35,964 nt of DNA from Fimenecus sp963590415 (GTDB lineage Bacteria > Bacillota > Clostridia > Oscillospirales > Acutalibacteraceae), in NCBI GenBank assembly GCA_963590415.1, contig CAVAPB010000023.1, positions 1-35,964 on the forward strand. Reading direction: 5' to 3'. How positions within the stretch are numbered: the stretch's first letter is position 1; each line of letters opens with the position of its first letter. Of this stretch, positions 1-6,273 are shown in pieces. The notes beneath the pieces were generated by a model that ran no database searches, was not told where the DNA came from, and worked only from the letters and a program-made list of their open reading frames with translations. Made by a program: the position numbers and the translations under genes.

Positions 1-1
1 A

Positions 2-70
2 ATTTACTCGGCGGAAATGCGGCAAATTCATAAATGGTCAATAGATGGTCTTGGGCTGAAAATCAAATAA
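2..70 (+). CDS. C-terminal end of an unidentified gene
   Basis: An open frame enters from the left edge and stops with TAA just before a strong terminator hairpin. It gives 22 residues ending in SIDGLGLKIK. The terminator position supports this frame over the neighbouring one, which stops earlier at 31-33. The fragment is too short to assign a family. Confidence 0.5.
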   Translation: MYSAEMRQIHKWSIDGLGLKIK

Positions 71-77
71 ACAAACG

Positions 78-111
78 AAATCTCACTCCGTAAAAAAGAG
101 TGAGATTTTTT
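78..111 (+). terminator. Rho-independent terminator of the left-edge gene
   Basis: AAATCTCACTC pairs perfectly with GAGTGAGATTT across a short A-rich loop and is followed by a T run. Confidence 0.85.
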
Positions 112-148
112 GTTACTTATTGAATTTTGAAATTTATTTCAGAAAAAG

Positions 149-181
149 AAAAAACCTGCGAAAACGTTGTGTTTACGCAGG
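149..181 (-). terminator. Terminator of the GNAT gene
   Basis: Read on the minus strand, CCTGCGTAAAC pairs with GTTTTCGCAGG (one mismatch) and is followed by six T. A near copy lies at 1609-1640 behind the tRNA-Thr gene. Confidence 0.8.
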
Positions 182-195
182 CTATCATTTAACTA

Positions 196-644
196 TTATT
201 TTCTATCAAACAAGTAAACATATGTTAAGCTCCCTTTAACTAATGGATTATCTTCCTGAATAAATTTGCATTTTTTAAGGTCGCTTTTGAATTGTCATTT
301 AAAGGGGCAACTATTGCAATAATTGAATCTATTTTTGTGTTGTTTTGCAGGAAAGTTATTAGTCCTAAAAGCGCTTCACTCATATAACCGCAATTCTTAT
401 TATGCTCTTCATGAATACAGTAGTTCAATTGATAACGTGTATCTGGACCTTTCACATAAATGTCAATAGCACCTATTTCTTCTGAACAATTTTTTTTGAA
501 AAACCTAAATGCATCTTTACGGGAACTCCCTTTTTTTAGCGCTAATAAGTCAATTGTTTTATTCATTTTGCTTCTTTTTAATATTCCGTTTTCGACTGTT
601 TGCTCGGATAAAACTGTTAGTCTATCGGTTTCAAATTTAATCAT
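196..644 (-). pseudogene. GNAT-like N-acetyltransferase, frameshifted near its C-terminus
   Basis: The gene looks like a small GNAT acetyltransferase, which would transfer an acetyl group from acetyl-CoA; the substrate is unknown. The second ATG (644) is preferred because AGGAG lies 9 bases upstream, whereas it abuts the first ATG at 653. The zero frame ends at 240 in a short tail after ATLKNANLFRKIIH. Moving into the -1 frame at the T run 271-276 (an A run on the coding strand) restores a convincing C-terminus ending NPLVKGSLTYVYLFDRK and stopping at 196-198, for about 149 aa in total. The shift point reads A AAA AAT in the zero frame, a canonical -1 slippery heptamer. A homopolymer sequencing error, a real lesion or programmed frameshifting are all possible. 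The terminator right behind position 196 supports the longer gene end. Confidence 0.7.
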
Positions 645-772
645 TACACTCATCTCCTATATAATATTATCATATTTGCGCATATTTTTCTACTCCTTAT
701 TTATTTCGGTGTGGATTAAGAATTGCTTTGAAATGCTGATTCATTTTTGAAAATCATCGCTAATTATATAAG

Positions 773-801
773 TTGACGAACAATTGTCGATATGATAAAA
801 T
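773..801 (+). promoter_or_regulatory. Promoter for the PH-like protein gene
   Basis: TTGACG, 17 bases, TAAAAT. It lies about 45 bases upstream of the ATG at 848. A palindromic ACAATTGT sits in the spacer. Confidence 0.55.
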
Positions 802-847
802 AAAAACATATGAAGAAATAATACCTTTTAATTGTGGGACGGATTAA

Positions 848-1498
848 ATGTCAAAGTTTTTATGTAAAATAATAGGTTCTCGCGGTAGAACACTTAATCT
901 TTATGATAACAAATGTGTTATTGAAACTAAAGTCACAGCAGGTAGTATTCTTACAAGAAATACGACTGATGGAGAAAAAACTCTCTTTTTCTGTGACATC
1001 TGCGGAGTCCAATATAAAAAAAGCAAATTTTTAATTGGATATTTGCAATTTGAAACTCCATCAATGCAGATGAATAATGAGAATGATAATTTTTTCTCTG
1101 AAAACACTTTTACGTTTGAAGATGGAAAGAATGGTGTGACAAATGAGTTAATAAAAACTGTATATCAGTATATTGTAAATAGAATTGAAGAGATAAAATA
1201 TGGTGTTAAAGTCATAGATGATTTACCTGATTTTGATATTTTATATAAAGACGTTTCTTCTAATGGAGATAATGACATTGATATTGATGAAAATAAAGAG
1301 GAATTAGAAAACGAATATCAGAAAGACCCATTGGGAAATTGTAAATTACTTTCTAATAATCTTGATGATTTCATAAGTGAAATAAAGAAATATACAGCAG
1401 AAGAGCTCTTTCTTATTTTAAATGACCAAAGAGATCTTTATACAGAACAAGAGATTGAAATTATTGAAAATGAATATAACAGCAAAATTGATAAGTGA
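848..1498 (+). CDS. PH-like (DUF4429-type) domain protein of unknown role
   Basis: This is a 216-residue soluble protein with no signal peptide or membrane segment. Residues 1 to about 115 resemble bacterial PH-like domains of the DUF4429 kind: a glycine-rich first strand, then ITKVTAGSILTR-like strands, a KTLFFCDICGVQYKK segment matching the family pattern of a lysine-containing strand followed by a site that specifies packing, and GYLQFETP near the end of the domain. A helix at about 95-115 closes it. Residues 140-165 are strongly acidic, and the last 45 residues form two short helices like the SHOCT tails often found with this domain. The gene stands alone with its own promoter and terminator. 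The ribosome site is weak (GGACGG). Its AT content is higher than that of the his and glg genes, which hints at a different origin. Family assignment is by pattern only. Confidence 0.6.
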   Translation: MSKFLCKIIGSRGRTLNLYDNKCVIETKVTAGSILTRNTTDGEKTLFFCDICGVQYKKSKFLIGYLQFETPSMQMNNENDNFFSENTFTFEDGKNGVTNELIKTVYQYIVNRIEEIKYGVKVIDDLPDFDILYKDVSSNGDNDIDIDENKEELENEYQKDPLGNCKLLSNNLDDFISEIKKYTAEELFLILNDQRDLYTEQEIEIIENEYNSKIDK

Positions 1499-1560
1499 TT
1501 AATTATTTATGATGTTTTTCACGAGTGTAAATAAAAACAAAATTAGCACGAAAAATAAGC

Positions 1561-1592
1561 AAAAAAGCGTCCTTTTACAGGACGCTTTTTTT
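1561..1592. terminator. Bidirectional terminator after the PH-like gene
   Basis: AAAAAAGCGTCC and GGACGCTTTTTTT pair with a short loop. The A-run and T-run on either side would let it work on both strands. Confidence 0.85.
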
Positions 1593-1608
1593 GGAACGAA
1601 GACAAAAG

Positions 1609-1640
1609 AAAAAACCTGCGAAAACACAATGTTTACGCAG
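1609..1640 (-). terminator. Terminator of tRNA-Thr
   Basis: On the minus strand CTGCGTAAACA pairs with TGTTTTCGCAG and is followed by six T, starting five bases after the tRNA 3' end. It shares both arms with the terminator at 149-181. Confidence 0.75.
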
Positions 1641-1644
1641 ATCT

Positions 1645-1720
1645 TGGAGCTGATAGTCGGACTCGAACCGACGACCTGCGCATTACGAATGCGCTGCTCT
1701 ACCAACTGAGCCATATCAGC
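1645..1720 (-). tRNA. tRNA-Thr, anticodon CGT
   Basis: Acceptor GCTGATA pairs with TATCAGC. The anticodon stem GCGCA/TGCGC holds loop TTCGTAA, giving anticodon CGT (codon ACG). The T arm and the encoded TCCA end are intact. It lies downstream of a truncated tRNA 5' end that has a good promoter, and may depend on that promoter. Confidence 0.95.
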
Positions 1721-1740
1721 GTTTTATATAATTCATAATT

Positions 1741-1901
1741 GCTTTTACGACGAAACACAAAGCAAACCGACCGTTTGCGCTGCGCTGCTCGTCCCTCAGA
1801 AACATAGTCGCACTACTCGCTTGGAGCGCTTCGTATTGCTCCTTGTTTCTTCACCTCATTTTGCTCGCTTCATCGTCCGCAGGACGCGCTCGCAACTTCG
1901 T
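1741..1901 (-). repeat. Hairpin-rich segment fused to a truncated tRNA
   Basis: About 160 bases without a credible gene, lying between a tRNA 5' fragment (1902-1920) and tRNA-Thr. On the minus strand it holds several short inverted pairs, such as GGACG with CGTCC, CGTCC with GGACG, and GGAGC with GCTCC. It opens with GGACGAAGTT, a string also found in the tRNA-Glu-derived repeats at 26478-27236. It looks like a mobile or degenerate tRNA-associated repeat, but its family cannot be identified from one copy. Confidence 0.5.
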
Positions 1902-1920
1902 CCAACTGAGCCACAGTAGC
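1902..1920 (-). pseudogene. 5' remnant of a tRNA gene
   Basis: On the minus strand the sequence GCTACTGTGGCTCAGTTGG matches a tRNA acceptor strand plus the start of a D arm, and shares TGGCTCAGTTGG with the intact tRNA-Thr next door. No anticodon arm, T arm or 3' acceptor strand follows. Confidence 0.6.
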
Positions 1921-1930
1921 AATTATACAT

Positions 1931-1990
1931 TTTACTCTCGTAAAACGCCTTTATATTATATATAAATTTATTGCGTTTTGCAAGAGTAAA
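1931..1990 (-). promoter_or_regulatory. Promoter inside an 18-bp inverted repeat, upstream of the tRNA remnant
   Basis: On the minus strand TTGCAA (1978-1983), 17 bases, TATAAT (1955-1960). The arms at 1931-1948 and 1973-1990 are inverted copies matching at 16 of 18 bases, so the -35 lies in one arm and the -10 in the loop. It would drive the tRNA remnant and then tRNA-Thr. Confidence 0.6.
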
Positions 1991-2026
1991 TTAAAAAATA
2001 TTTAGCTTTTCGGGAAAATTGTTTTT

Positions 2027-2776
2027 TCAGACTAAGCTGCGGAATTTATCAAACTCAAAGCACAGCGTTTCTTTTTGATGACTGTCGCTTGAAAGAATGA
2101 ACTTTCCGCCCTTTTGACGGATGTAATCCCTGATTTCATCGGACGGGTATGGGGTTGTGCGGTAGCCTCGGCTGATAGCGCCCGTGTTTATCTCAAACAC
2201 CTTGCAGTTTTTGATTATCCTGTCAACCGCCTTTTTGCAGGCGTTTATATATCTCGGATCGGTCTCGTCAAAGAGCTTTTCCTGCTCGTTAAACTTGGTT
2301 ATCAGGTCAAAGTGACCTACAATATCGCACTTTGTCTTTTCGTAAACCTCGCCGACTTCTTCAAAATACGCTTCGCAAAGGCTCATAATATCGCCCGAAA
2401 AATAATCCTTTGCCGCCTGCTTTAAGATGTCGGCAGTCTCGTCAACGGGGATATATTCGCCGCCTTTGAGGATATAGTGCACCGAGCCTATGACATAGTC
2501 GTACCCCCGTGTGGGTGCGGTCGAATAAAAGTCCTGCTCCGTGCCGCAGAGTATCTTTATTTTGCCCGAAAACTCGTTCTTCAAGTCGTTTACGGTTTTC
2601 ATATACTCCGCCTGCTTATCCTTTTGTATGCAATACCGCTCGTCAAATTCGGTATATGAGTGGTCGGAAAATCCGAGCGTTTTTACGCCCTTTTCAATCG
2701 CCGCAAGAACAATGTCCCTCGGCTCGTCCTTGCCGTCGCTGAAAACGGAATGAACATGTAAATCAAAAAGCTCCAT
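2027..2776 (-). CDS. hisJ: Histidinol-phosphatase, PHP family
   Basis: This enzyme removes phosphate from L-histidinol phosphate, the step before HisD. It has 249 residues, the usual size for the HisJ/HisK PHP family. Metal-binding motifs are in place: HVH near residue 7, SDHS near 39, the glutamate in CGTEQDF, SVHYI, GHFDL and SDSH near the C-terminus. It is the last gene of the his operon; its ATG overlaps the hisIE stop by one base. The operon's HisB has no phosphatase domain, so this protein supplies the otherwise missing activity. Only a weak hairpin (TTTTCCCGAAAA) with a T-rich stretch follows the stop. The assignment to histidinol phosphate rather than another PHP substrate rests on family resemblance plus operon position. 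Confidence 0.9.
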   Translation of the reverse strand: MELFDLHVHSVFSDGKDEPRDIVLAAIEKGVKTLGFSDHSYTEFDERYCIQKDKQAEYMKTVNDLKNEFSGKIKILCGTEQDFYSTAPTRGYDYVIGSVHYILKGGEYIPVDETADILKQAAKDYFSGDIMSLCEAYFEEVGEVYEKTKCDIVGHFDLITKFNEQEKLFDETDPRYINACKKAVDRIIKNCKVFEINTGAISRGYRTTPYPSDEIRDYIRQKGGKFILSSDSHQKETLCFEFDKFRSLV

Positions 2777-3423
2777 CAGGTCATCTTCTCCTGCTTTACC
2801 TTGTGGTCGATAACATGGCGTGACGCCAATTCGTCCCTTATCTCGTCAAGCGAAATGCCCGCCTCAACCATAAGCACCATAACATGATAGGCAAGGTCCG
2901 CAATTTCGTAAACGGTTTCCTTTTTGTCCTCGGCTTTGGCGGCAATGATTACCTCCGTGCTCTCCTCGCCGACCTTTTTAAGGATTTTATCAAGGCCCTT
3001 GTTGAAAAGATAGGTGGTGTATGAGCCGTCCTGCGGATTTGTCTTTCTGCCTCTTATAAGTTCCATAAGTCCCTCGTAGGAGAACTCCGAGCGCTCCTCG
3101 CTTTGGAAAACGGGCTTTGTAAAGCAGGAATATGAGCCCGTGTGGCAGGCGGGACCGTCCGGCTCGACCGAAACGACAAGGGCGTCATTGTCGCAGTCAG
3201 CCGTTATCGAAACAATGTGCTGATAGTTTCCGCTTGTTTCGCCCTTGAGCCACAGCTCGTTCCTTGAGCGGCTCCAAAAGCAGGCAAGCTCCTTTTTGAG
3301 CGAAATTTCAAGGCTTTCCCTGTTCATATATGCGAGGGTCAGGATCTTTTTCGTCTTTGCGTCAACGACGATTGCGGGGATAAGACCCTTTTCATCAAAT
3401 TTAAGTTCATCAATGTTCAACAT
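2776..3423 (-). CDS. hisIE: Bifunctional phosphoribosyl-AMP cyclohydrolase / phosphoribosyl-ATP pyrophosphatase
   Basis: This cytoplasmic protein catalyses steps 2 and 3 of histidine synthesis. Its 215 residues hold the HisI cyclohydrolase at about 1-115 and the HisE pyrophosphohydrolase at about 125-210. In HisI the CDNDALVVSVEPDGPACH segment carries zinc and magnesium ligands, with a further cysteine in SYSCF. In HisE the GEESTEVIIAAK helix carries the acidic metal-binding residues. It starts 10 bases after hisF and is followed by the phosphatase with a one-base overlap. Both halves appear complete. Confidence 0.96.
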   Translation of the reverse strand: MLNIDELKFDEKGLIPAIVVDAKTKKILTLAYMNRESLEISLKKELACFWSRSRNELWLKGETSGNYQHIVSITADCDNDALVVSVEPDGPACHTGSYSCFTKPVFQSEERSEFSYEGLMELIRGRKTNPQDGSYTTYLFNKGLDKILKKVGEESTEVIIAAKAEDKKETVYEIADLAYHVMVLMVEAGISLDEIRDELASRHVIDHKVKQEKMT

Positions 3424-3433
3424 AGCTTTCTCC

Positions 3434-4192
3434 TTATATCCTTGTCGGAATGTTATTGCGTTTCATCTCTTTTTTCAGGTCGTTTATGCTGACTTCTCCG
3501 AAATGGAAAATCGAAGCGGCAAGACCTGCGTCAACCTTGGGAACGGTGTTGAAAAGAGTGATAAAGTCCTCGATTTTTCCCGCTCCGCCCGAGGCGATTA
3601 CGGGTACATTTACCGCATTGCAAACCTTTTCGAGCATTTCAAGGTCAAAACCTTTTTTCACTCCGTCCGTGTCGATGGAATTGACAACAACTTCGCCCGC
3701 ACCGTTTGCAACACAGCGTTTTATCCATTCAATGGCTTCCATGCCCGTGTTTTCTCTGCCGCCCTTTGCGAAAACTCTGAAAACGCCGTCGACCCTTTTG
3801 ACATCAACCGACAGCACTACGCATTGGTCGCCGTAAAGCTTTGCGGCTTTACAGATTAAATCGGGATTTCTGACAGCTCCCGAGTTCACGCTGACCTTGT
3901 CCGCACCGCATTTTAACACCCTGTCAAAGTCCTCGACGGTGTTTATGCCGCCGCCGACGGTAAGCGGTATGAACACGCTTTTTGCGGTCTCGCAAAGTAT
4001 GTCGGTAAACAGCTTTCTGCCGTCCGACGAAGCGGTTATATCGTAAAACACAAGCTCGTCGGCTCCGTTTTGAGTGTAGTATTTTGCAAGTTCAACAGGC
4101 GAGGAAACATCCTGCAAGCCCTTGAAATTTACGCCCTTTACGACCCGTCCGTCCTTGACATCAAGGCAGGGGATAATTCTTTTGGTAATCAC
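3434..4192 (-). CDS. hisF: Imidazole glycerol phosphate synthase, cyclase subunit
   Basis: HisF is a (beta/alpha)8 barrel that, with HisH, turns PRFAR and ammonia into imidazole glycerol phosphate and AICAR. It has 252 residues, the usual length. Catalytic Asp11 lies in IPCLDVKDG and the second catalytic aspartate in LSVDVKR. Phosphate-binding loops include TVGGGI and IASGGAGKIED. The start is GTG at 4192, overlapping the hisA stop, with GAGG four bases upstream; no ATG alternative lies nearby. The hisH, hisA and hisF genes are adjacent, as is common for this complex. Confidence 0.97.
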   Translation of the reverse strand: MITKRIIPCLDVKDGRVVKGVNFKGLQDVSSPVELAKYYTQNGADELVFYDITASSDGRKLFTDILCETAKSVFIPLTVGGGINTVEDFDRVLKCGADKVSVNSGAVRNPDLICKAAKLYGDQCVVLSVDVKRVDGVFRVFAKGGRENTGMEAIEWIKRCVANGAGEVVVNSIDTDGVKKGFDLEMLEKVCNAVNVPVIASGGAGKIEDFITLFNTVPKVDAGLAASIFHFGEVSINDLKKEMKRNNIPTRI

Positions 4193-4902
4193 AGAGCCTC
4201 CTCAACCGCCTTTCTCAAATCAATAGCCTTTGTGTAATAAGCCTTGCCGATTATTGCGCCGTGAATGTTGAGCGCACGAAGCCTTTTGACATCGTCGAGC
4301 GAGGAAACGCCGCCCGAGGCGATTATGTTCATATTCAGCTGTTCGCTCAAAGCCTTGTACAGCTCATGGTTTGTGCCTTTCATTGCGCCGTCCTTTGAAA
4401 TGTCGGTGCAAATGAGCGTCGAAACGCCGAGGGCTTGCATATCTCTGCAAAACGCAAACGCTTCAAGCGACGATTTTTCCGTCCAGCCCTTTATTGCGAC
4501 AAAGCCGTCCTTTATGTCAACGCCGACGGCAATCCTGTCCTTGTATTTCCCGACGGCTCTTTCAAGGAATTTTCTGTCGTTTACCGCCGCCGTACCGAGG
4601 ATTACACGGTCAATCCCGTTTTCAAGATACATCTCGACCGTTTCCATACTGCGTATTCCGCCGCCGATTTCACAGAACATATCCGTTGAGTTGTGAATTT
4701 TCATAACCGTGTCAAAGTTTGGCGTTTTGCCGTTCTTTGCGCCCTCCAAATCAACAAGGTGTATGTGCGTTGCGCCGCAGTTTTCAAAATCCTTTGCGAC
4801 TTCGGGCGGGTTTTCGGAAAAGACCTCCATTCGGTTGTAGTCTCCCTTGAAAAGTCTTACCGCCTTACCCTCGTAAAGGTCTATTGCGGGATAGATAAAC
4901 AT
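4189..4902 (-). CDS. hisA: ProFAR isomerase
   Basis: HisA isomerises ProFAR to PRFAR (step 4). It has 237 residues and the same barrel as HisF. Asp8 in PAIDLYEG and the aspartate in VGVDIKDG are the acid/base pair. GGGIRS and IASGGVSS are the phosphate-binding loops. The sequence lacks TrpF-like features and fits a dedicated HisA. Its ATG overlaps the hisH stop in the string TAATG, and the ribosome site GGAGGG lies inside the end of hisH, suggesting translational coupling. Confidence 0.97.
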   Translation of the reverse strand: MFIYPAIDLYEGKAVRLFKGDYNRMEVFSENPPEVAKDFENCGATHIHLVDLEGAKNGKTPNFDTVMKIHNSTDMFCEIGGGIRSMETVEMYLENGIDRVILGTAAVNDRKFLERAVGKYKDRIAVGVDIKDGFVAIKGWTEKSSLEAFAFCRDMQALGVSTLICTDISKDGAMKGTNHELYKALSEQLNMNIIASGGVSSLDDVKRLRALNIHGAIIGKAYYTKAIDLRKAVEEAL

Positions 4903-5522
4903 TATTTTCCCTCCCCTAAAGCTACGAATGAGCGAAGTATTTTAAGCCCCGTTTCGCCGCTCTTTTCGGGGTGGAACTGACAGCCGAAAACATTTCCCGA
5001 CTGCACCGCCGCCGTAAGAGGCGCACCGTAATCGGACACCGCCGTTACCGAGCTTTCGCAATCGGCAGCATAGTATGAATGGACGAAATAGACATATTCG
5101 CCGTTATTTACATTTTCAAAAATCGGCGAGGGCTTTTTAATTTCAAGGCTGTTCCAGCCGATATGCGGAATTTTATACCCTTTCGGAATGACCGCTTCGA
5201 TAGGTCTTATCTCGCCCTTAATAAGCCCCAAGCCCTTGTGCTCGCCGTATTCAAAGCTTTTCTCAAACAGCAGCTGCATACCGAGGCATATGCCCATAAG
5301 TGGCTTTCCGTTTTTAGCAAGGGAAATTACCGTATTTTCAAGTCCGCTGTCCCTGAGCTTCTTTGCGGCGTCACGGAACGCTCCCACGCCGGGCAGAATA
5401 ATCGAATCGGCGCTTTCAAGCTCCGATTTTGAGCTTGTAACAACGGCGTTTGCGCCGATAGCGGAAAACGAGCTTTTGAGGGAAAAGAGGTTTCCCACGC
5501 CGTAATCAACGATAGCAACCAT
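4902..5522 (-). CDS. hisH: Imidazole glycerol phosphate synthase, glutaminase subunit
   Basis: HisH is the class I amidotransferase that hydrolyses glutamine and feeds ammonia to HisF. Its 206 residues include the nucleophile Cys79 in GICLGMQL, the oxyanion strand PGVGAF, and the His-Glu pair in QFHPEKS. The length is normal. It starts at the last base of the hisB stop codon and ends on the hisA start, so hisB, hisH and hisA are probably translationally coupled. Confidence 0.97.
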   Translation of the reverse strand: MVAIVDYGVGNLFSLKSSFSAIGANAVVTSSKSELESADSIILPGVGAFRDAAKKLRDSGLENTVISLAKNGKPLMGICLGMQLLFEKSFEYGEHKGLGLIKGEIRPIEAVIPKGYKIPHIGWNSLEIKKPSPIFENVNNGEYVYFVHSYYAADCESSVTAVSDYGAPLTAAVQSGNVFGCQFHPEKSGETGLKILRSFVALGEGK

Positions 5523-6109
5523 TATAACACACCCTTTGAGGACGGAATTTCGTCGGCAAAATCGCTGTCGATTTTAACCGCATTTCTGATACTTCTTGCA
5601 ACCGACTTGAACGCACCCTCGATTATGTGATGCGAGTTTTCGCCGTCAAGCTGCTTTATGTGGAGAGTGAGATTTGCATTTCTTGTAAATGCGAGGAAAA
5701 ATTCCTTTACAAGTTCGGTGTCAAAGGTGCCGACTTTCTGTGTGGGAATGTCAAGCGAGTAACCGAGATAATTCCTGCCGGAGAAATCAACCGCCGTGAG
5801 GATAAGCGCTTCATCCATGGGGAGAACCGTATCACCGTAGCGCACAATGCCCTTTTTGTCGCCGAGCGCCTGCGAGAAAGCCTGTCCGAGAACAATGCCT
5901 ATGTCCTCGGTTGTGTGATGGTCGTCAACATAGGTGTCGCCGTCGCACTTTATTTCAAGGTCAAACTTTCCGTGAGAGGCAAAAAGCGTGAGCATATGGT
6001 CAAGGAAGCCGCAGCCGCTTTTTATGTCGCTTTTGCCTGTTCCGTCGATGTTCAGCGAGAGCTTTATATCGGTCTCATTGGTTTTTCTGTCAATTTTTGC
6101 AGTTCTCAT
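5522..6109 (-). CDS. hisB: Imidazoleglycerol-phosphate dehydratase
   Basis: HisB dehydrates imidazole glycerol phosphate to imidazole acetol phosphate (step 6). It is 195 residues and monofunctional, without the N-terminal phosphatase of the enterobacterial enzyme. The metal-binding motifs DHM, SHG, DDHHTTED and SHHIIE are all present. I chose the ATG at 6109, with AAGG eight bases upstream, over the GTG at 6118, which lies inside that ribosome site. It is the only gene of the operon with a long upstream gap (164 bases); that gap can fold into several helices, one of which could pair with the ribosome-site region. Confidence 0.96.
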   Translation of the reverse strand: MRTAKIDRKTNETDIKLSLNIDGTGKSDIKSGCGFLDHMLTLFASHGKFDLEIKCDGDTYVDDHHTTEDIGIVLGQAFSQALGDKKGIVRYGDTVLPMDEALILTAVDFSGRNYLGYSLDIPTQKVGTFDTELVKEFFLAFTRNANLTLHIKQLDGENSHHIIEGAFKSVARSIRNAVKIDSDFADEIPSSKGVL

Positions 6110-6273
6110 TTTAATCACCTTTAATCACCATAGCCTTTCAGGCAACAAACAGTTTATTAAAAATCACCGGTTTAACCTGCGTTGCCTGAACAGGCGTGAT
6201 GGTGATTTCTGCCATCTCAAAATTATGCCAAAGGCAAATTTTGAGGGCAATATAATTATGATTAGTGTGATTT
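6110..6273 (-). promoter_or_regulatory. Structured hisC-hisB spacer with interleaved inverted repeats
   Basis: The spacer holds four complementary pairs: 6138-6146 with 6181-6189 (9 bp), 6161-6168 with 6201-6208 (8 bp, interleaved with the first), a helix at about 6216-6245 with loop AAA, and ATTAGTGTGA with TCACACTAAT at 6261-6282, which runs into the hisC end. GGTGATT occurs three times on the mRNA strand, one copy within the hisB ribosome site, and all could pair with AAATCACC at 6201-6208. A 25-codon frame starting at about 6213 has no clear ribosome site. It could be a translational switch, an mRNA processing element, or a small palindromic insertion. Confidence 0.45.

Noticed and set aside
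1499..1714. A 71-codon minus-strand frame starting MAQLVEQRIRNAQVVG
   Set aside because: This is the classic translation of a tRNA gene; it is the tRNA-Thr plus terminator.
2477..2753. Plus-strand frames within the PHP phosphatase gene
   Set aside because: They are shadows of the hisJ reading frame with no ribosome site or recognisable domain.
6135..6213. A 25-codon leader peptide before hisB acting as a histidine attenuator
   Set aside because: The frame has no histidine codons and no clear ribosome site, and it lies inside the operon. The structure is reported without the peptide claim.
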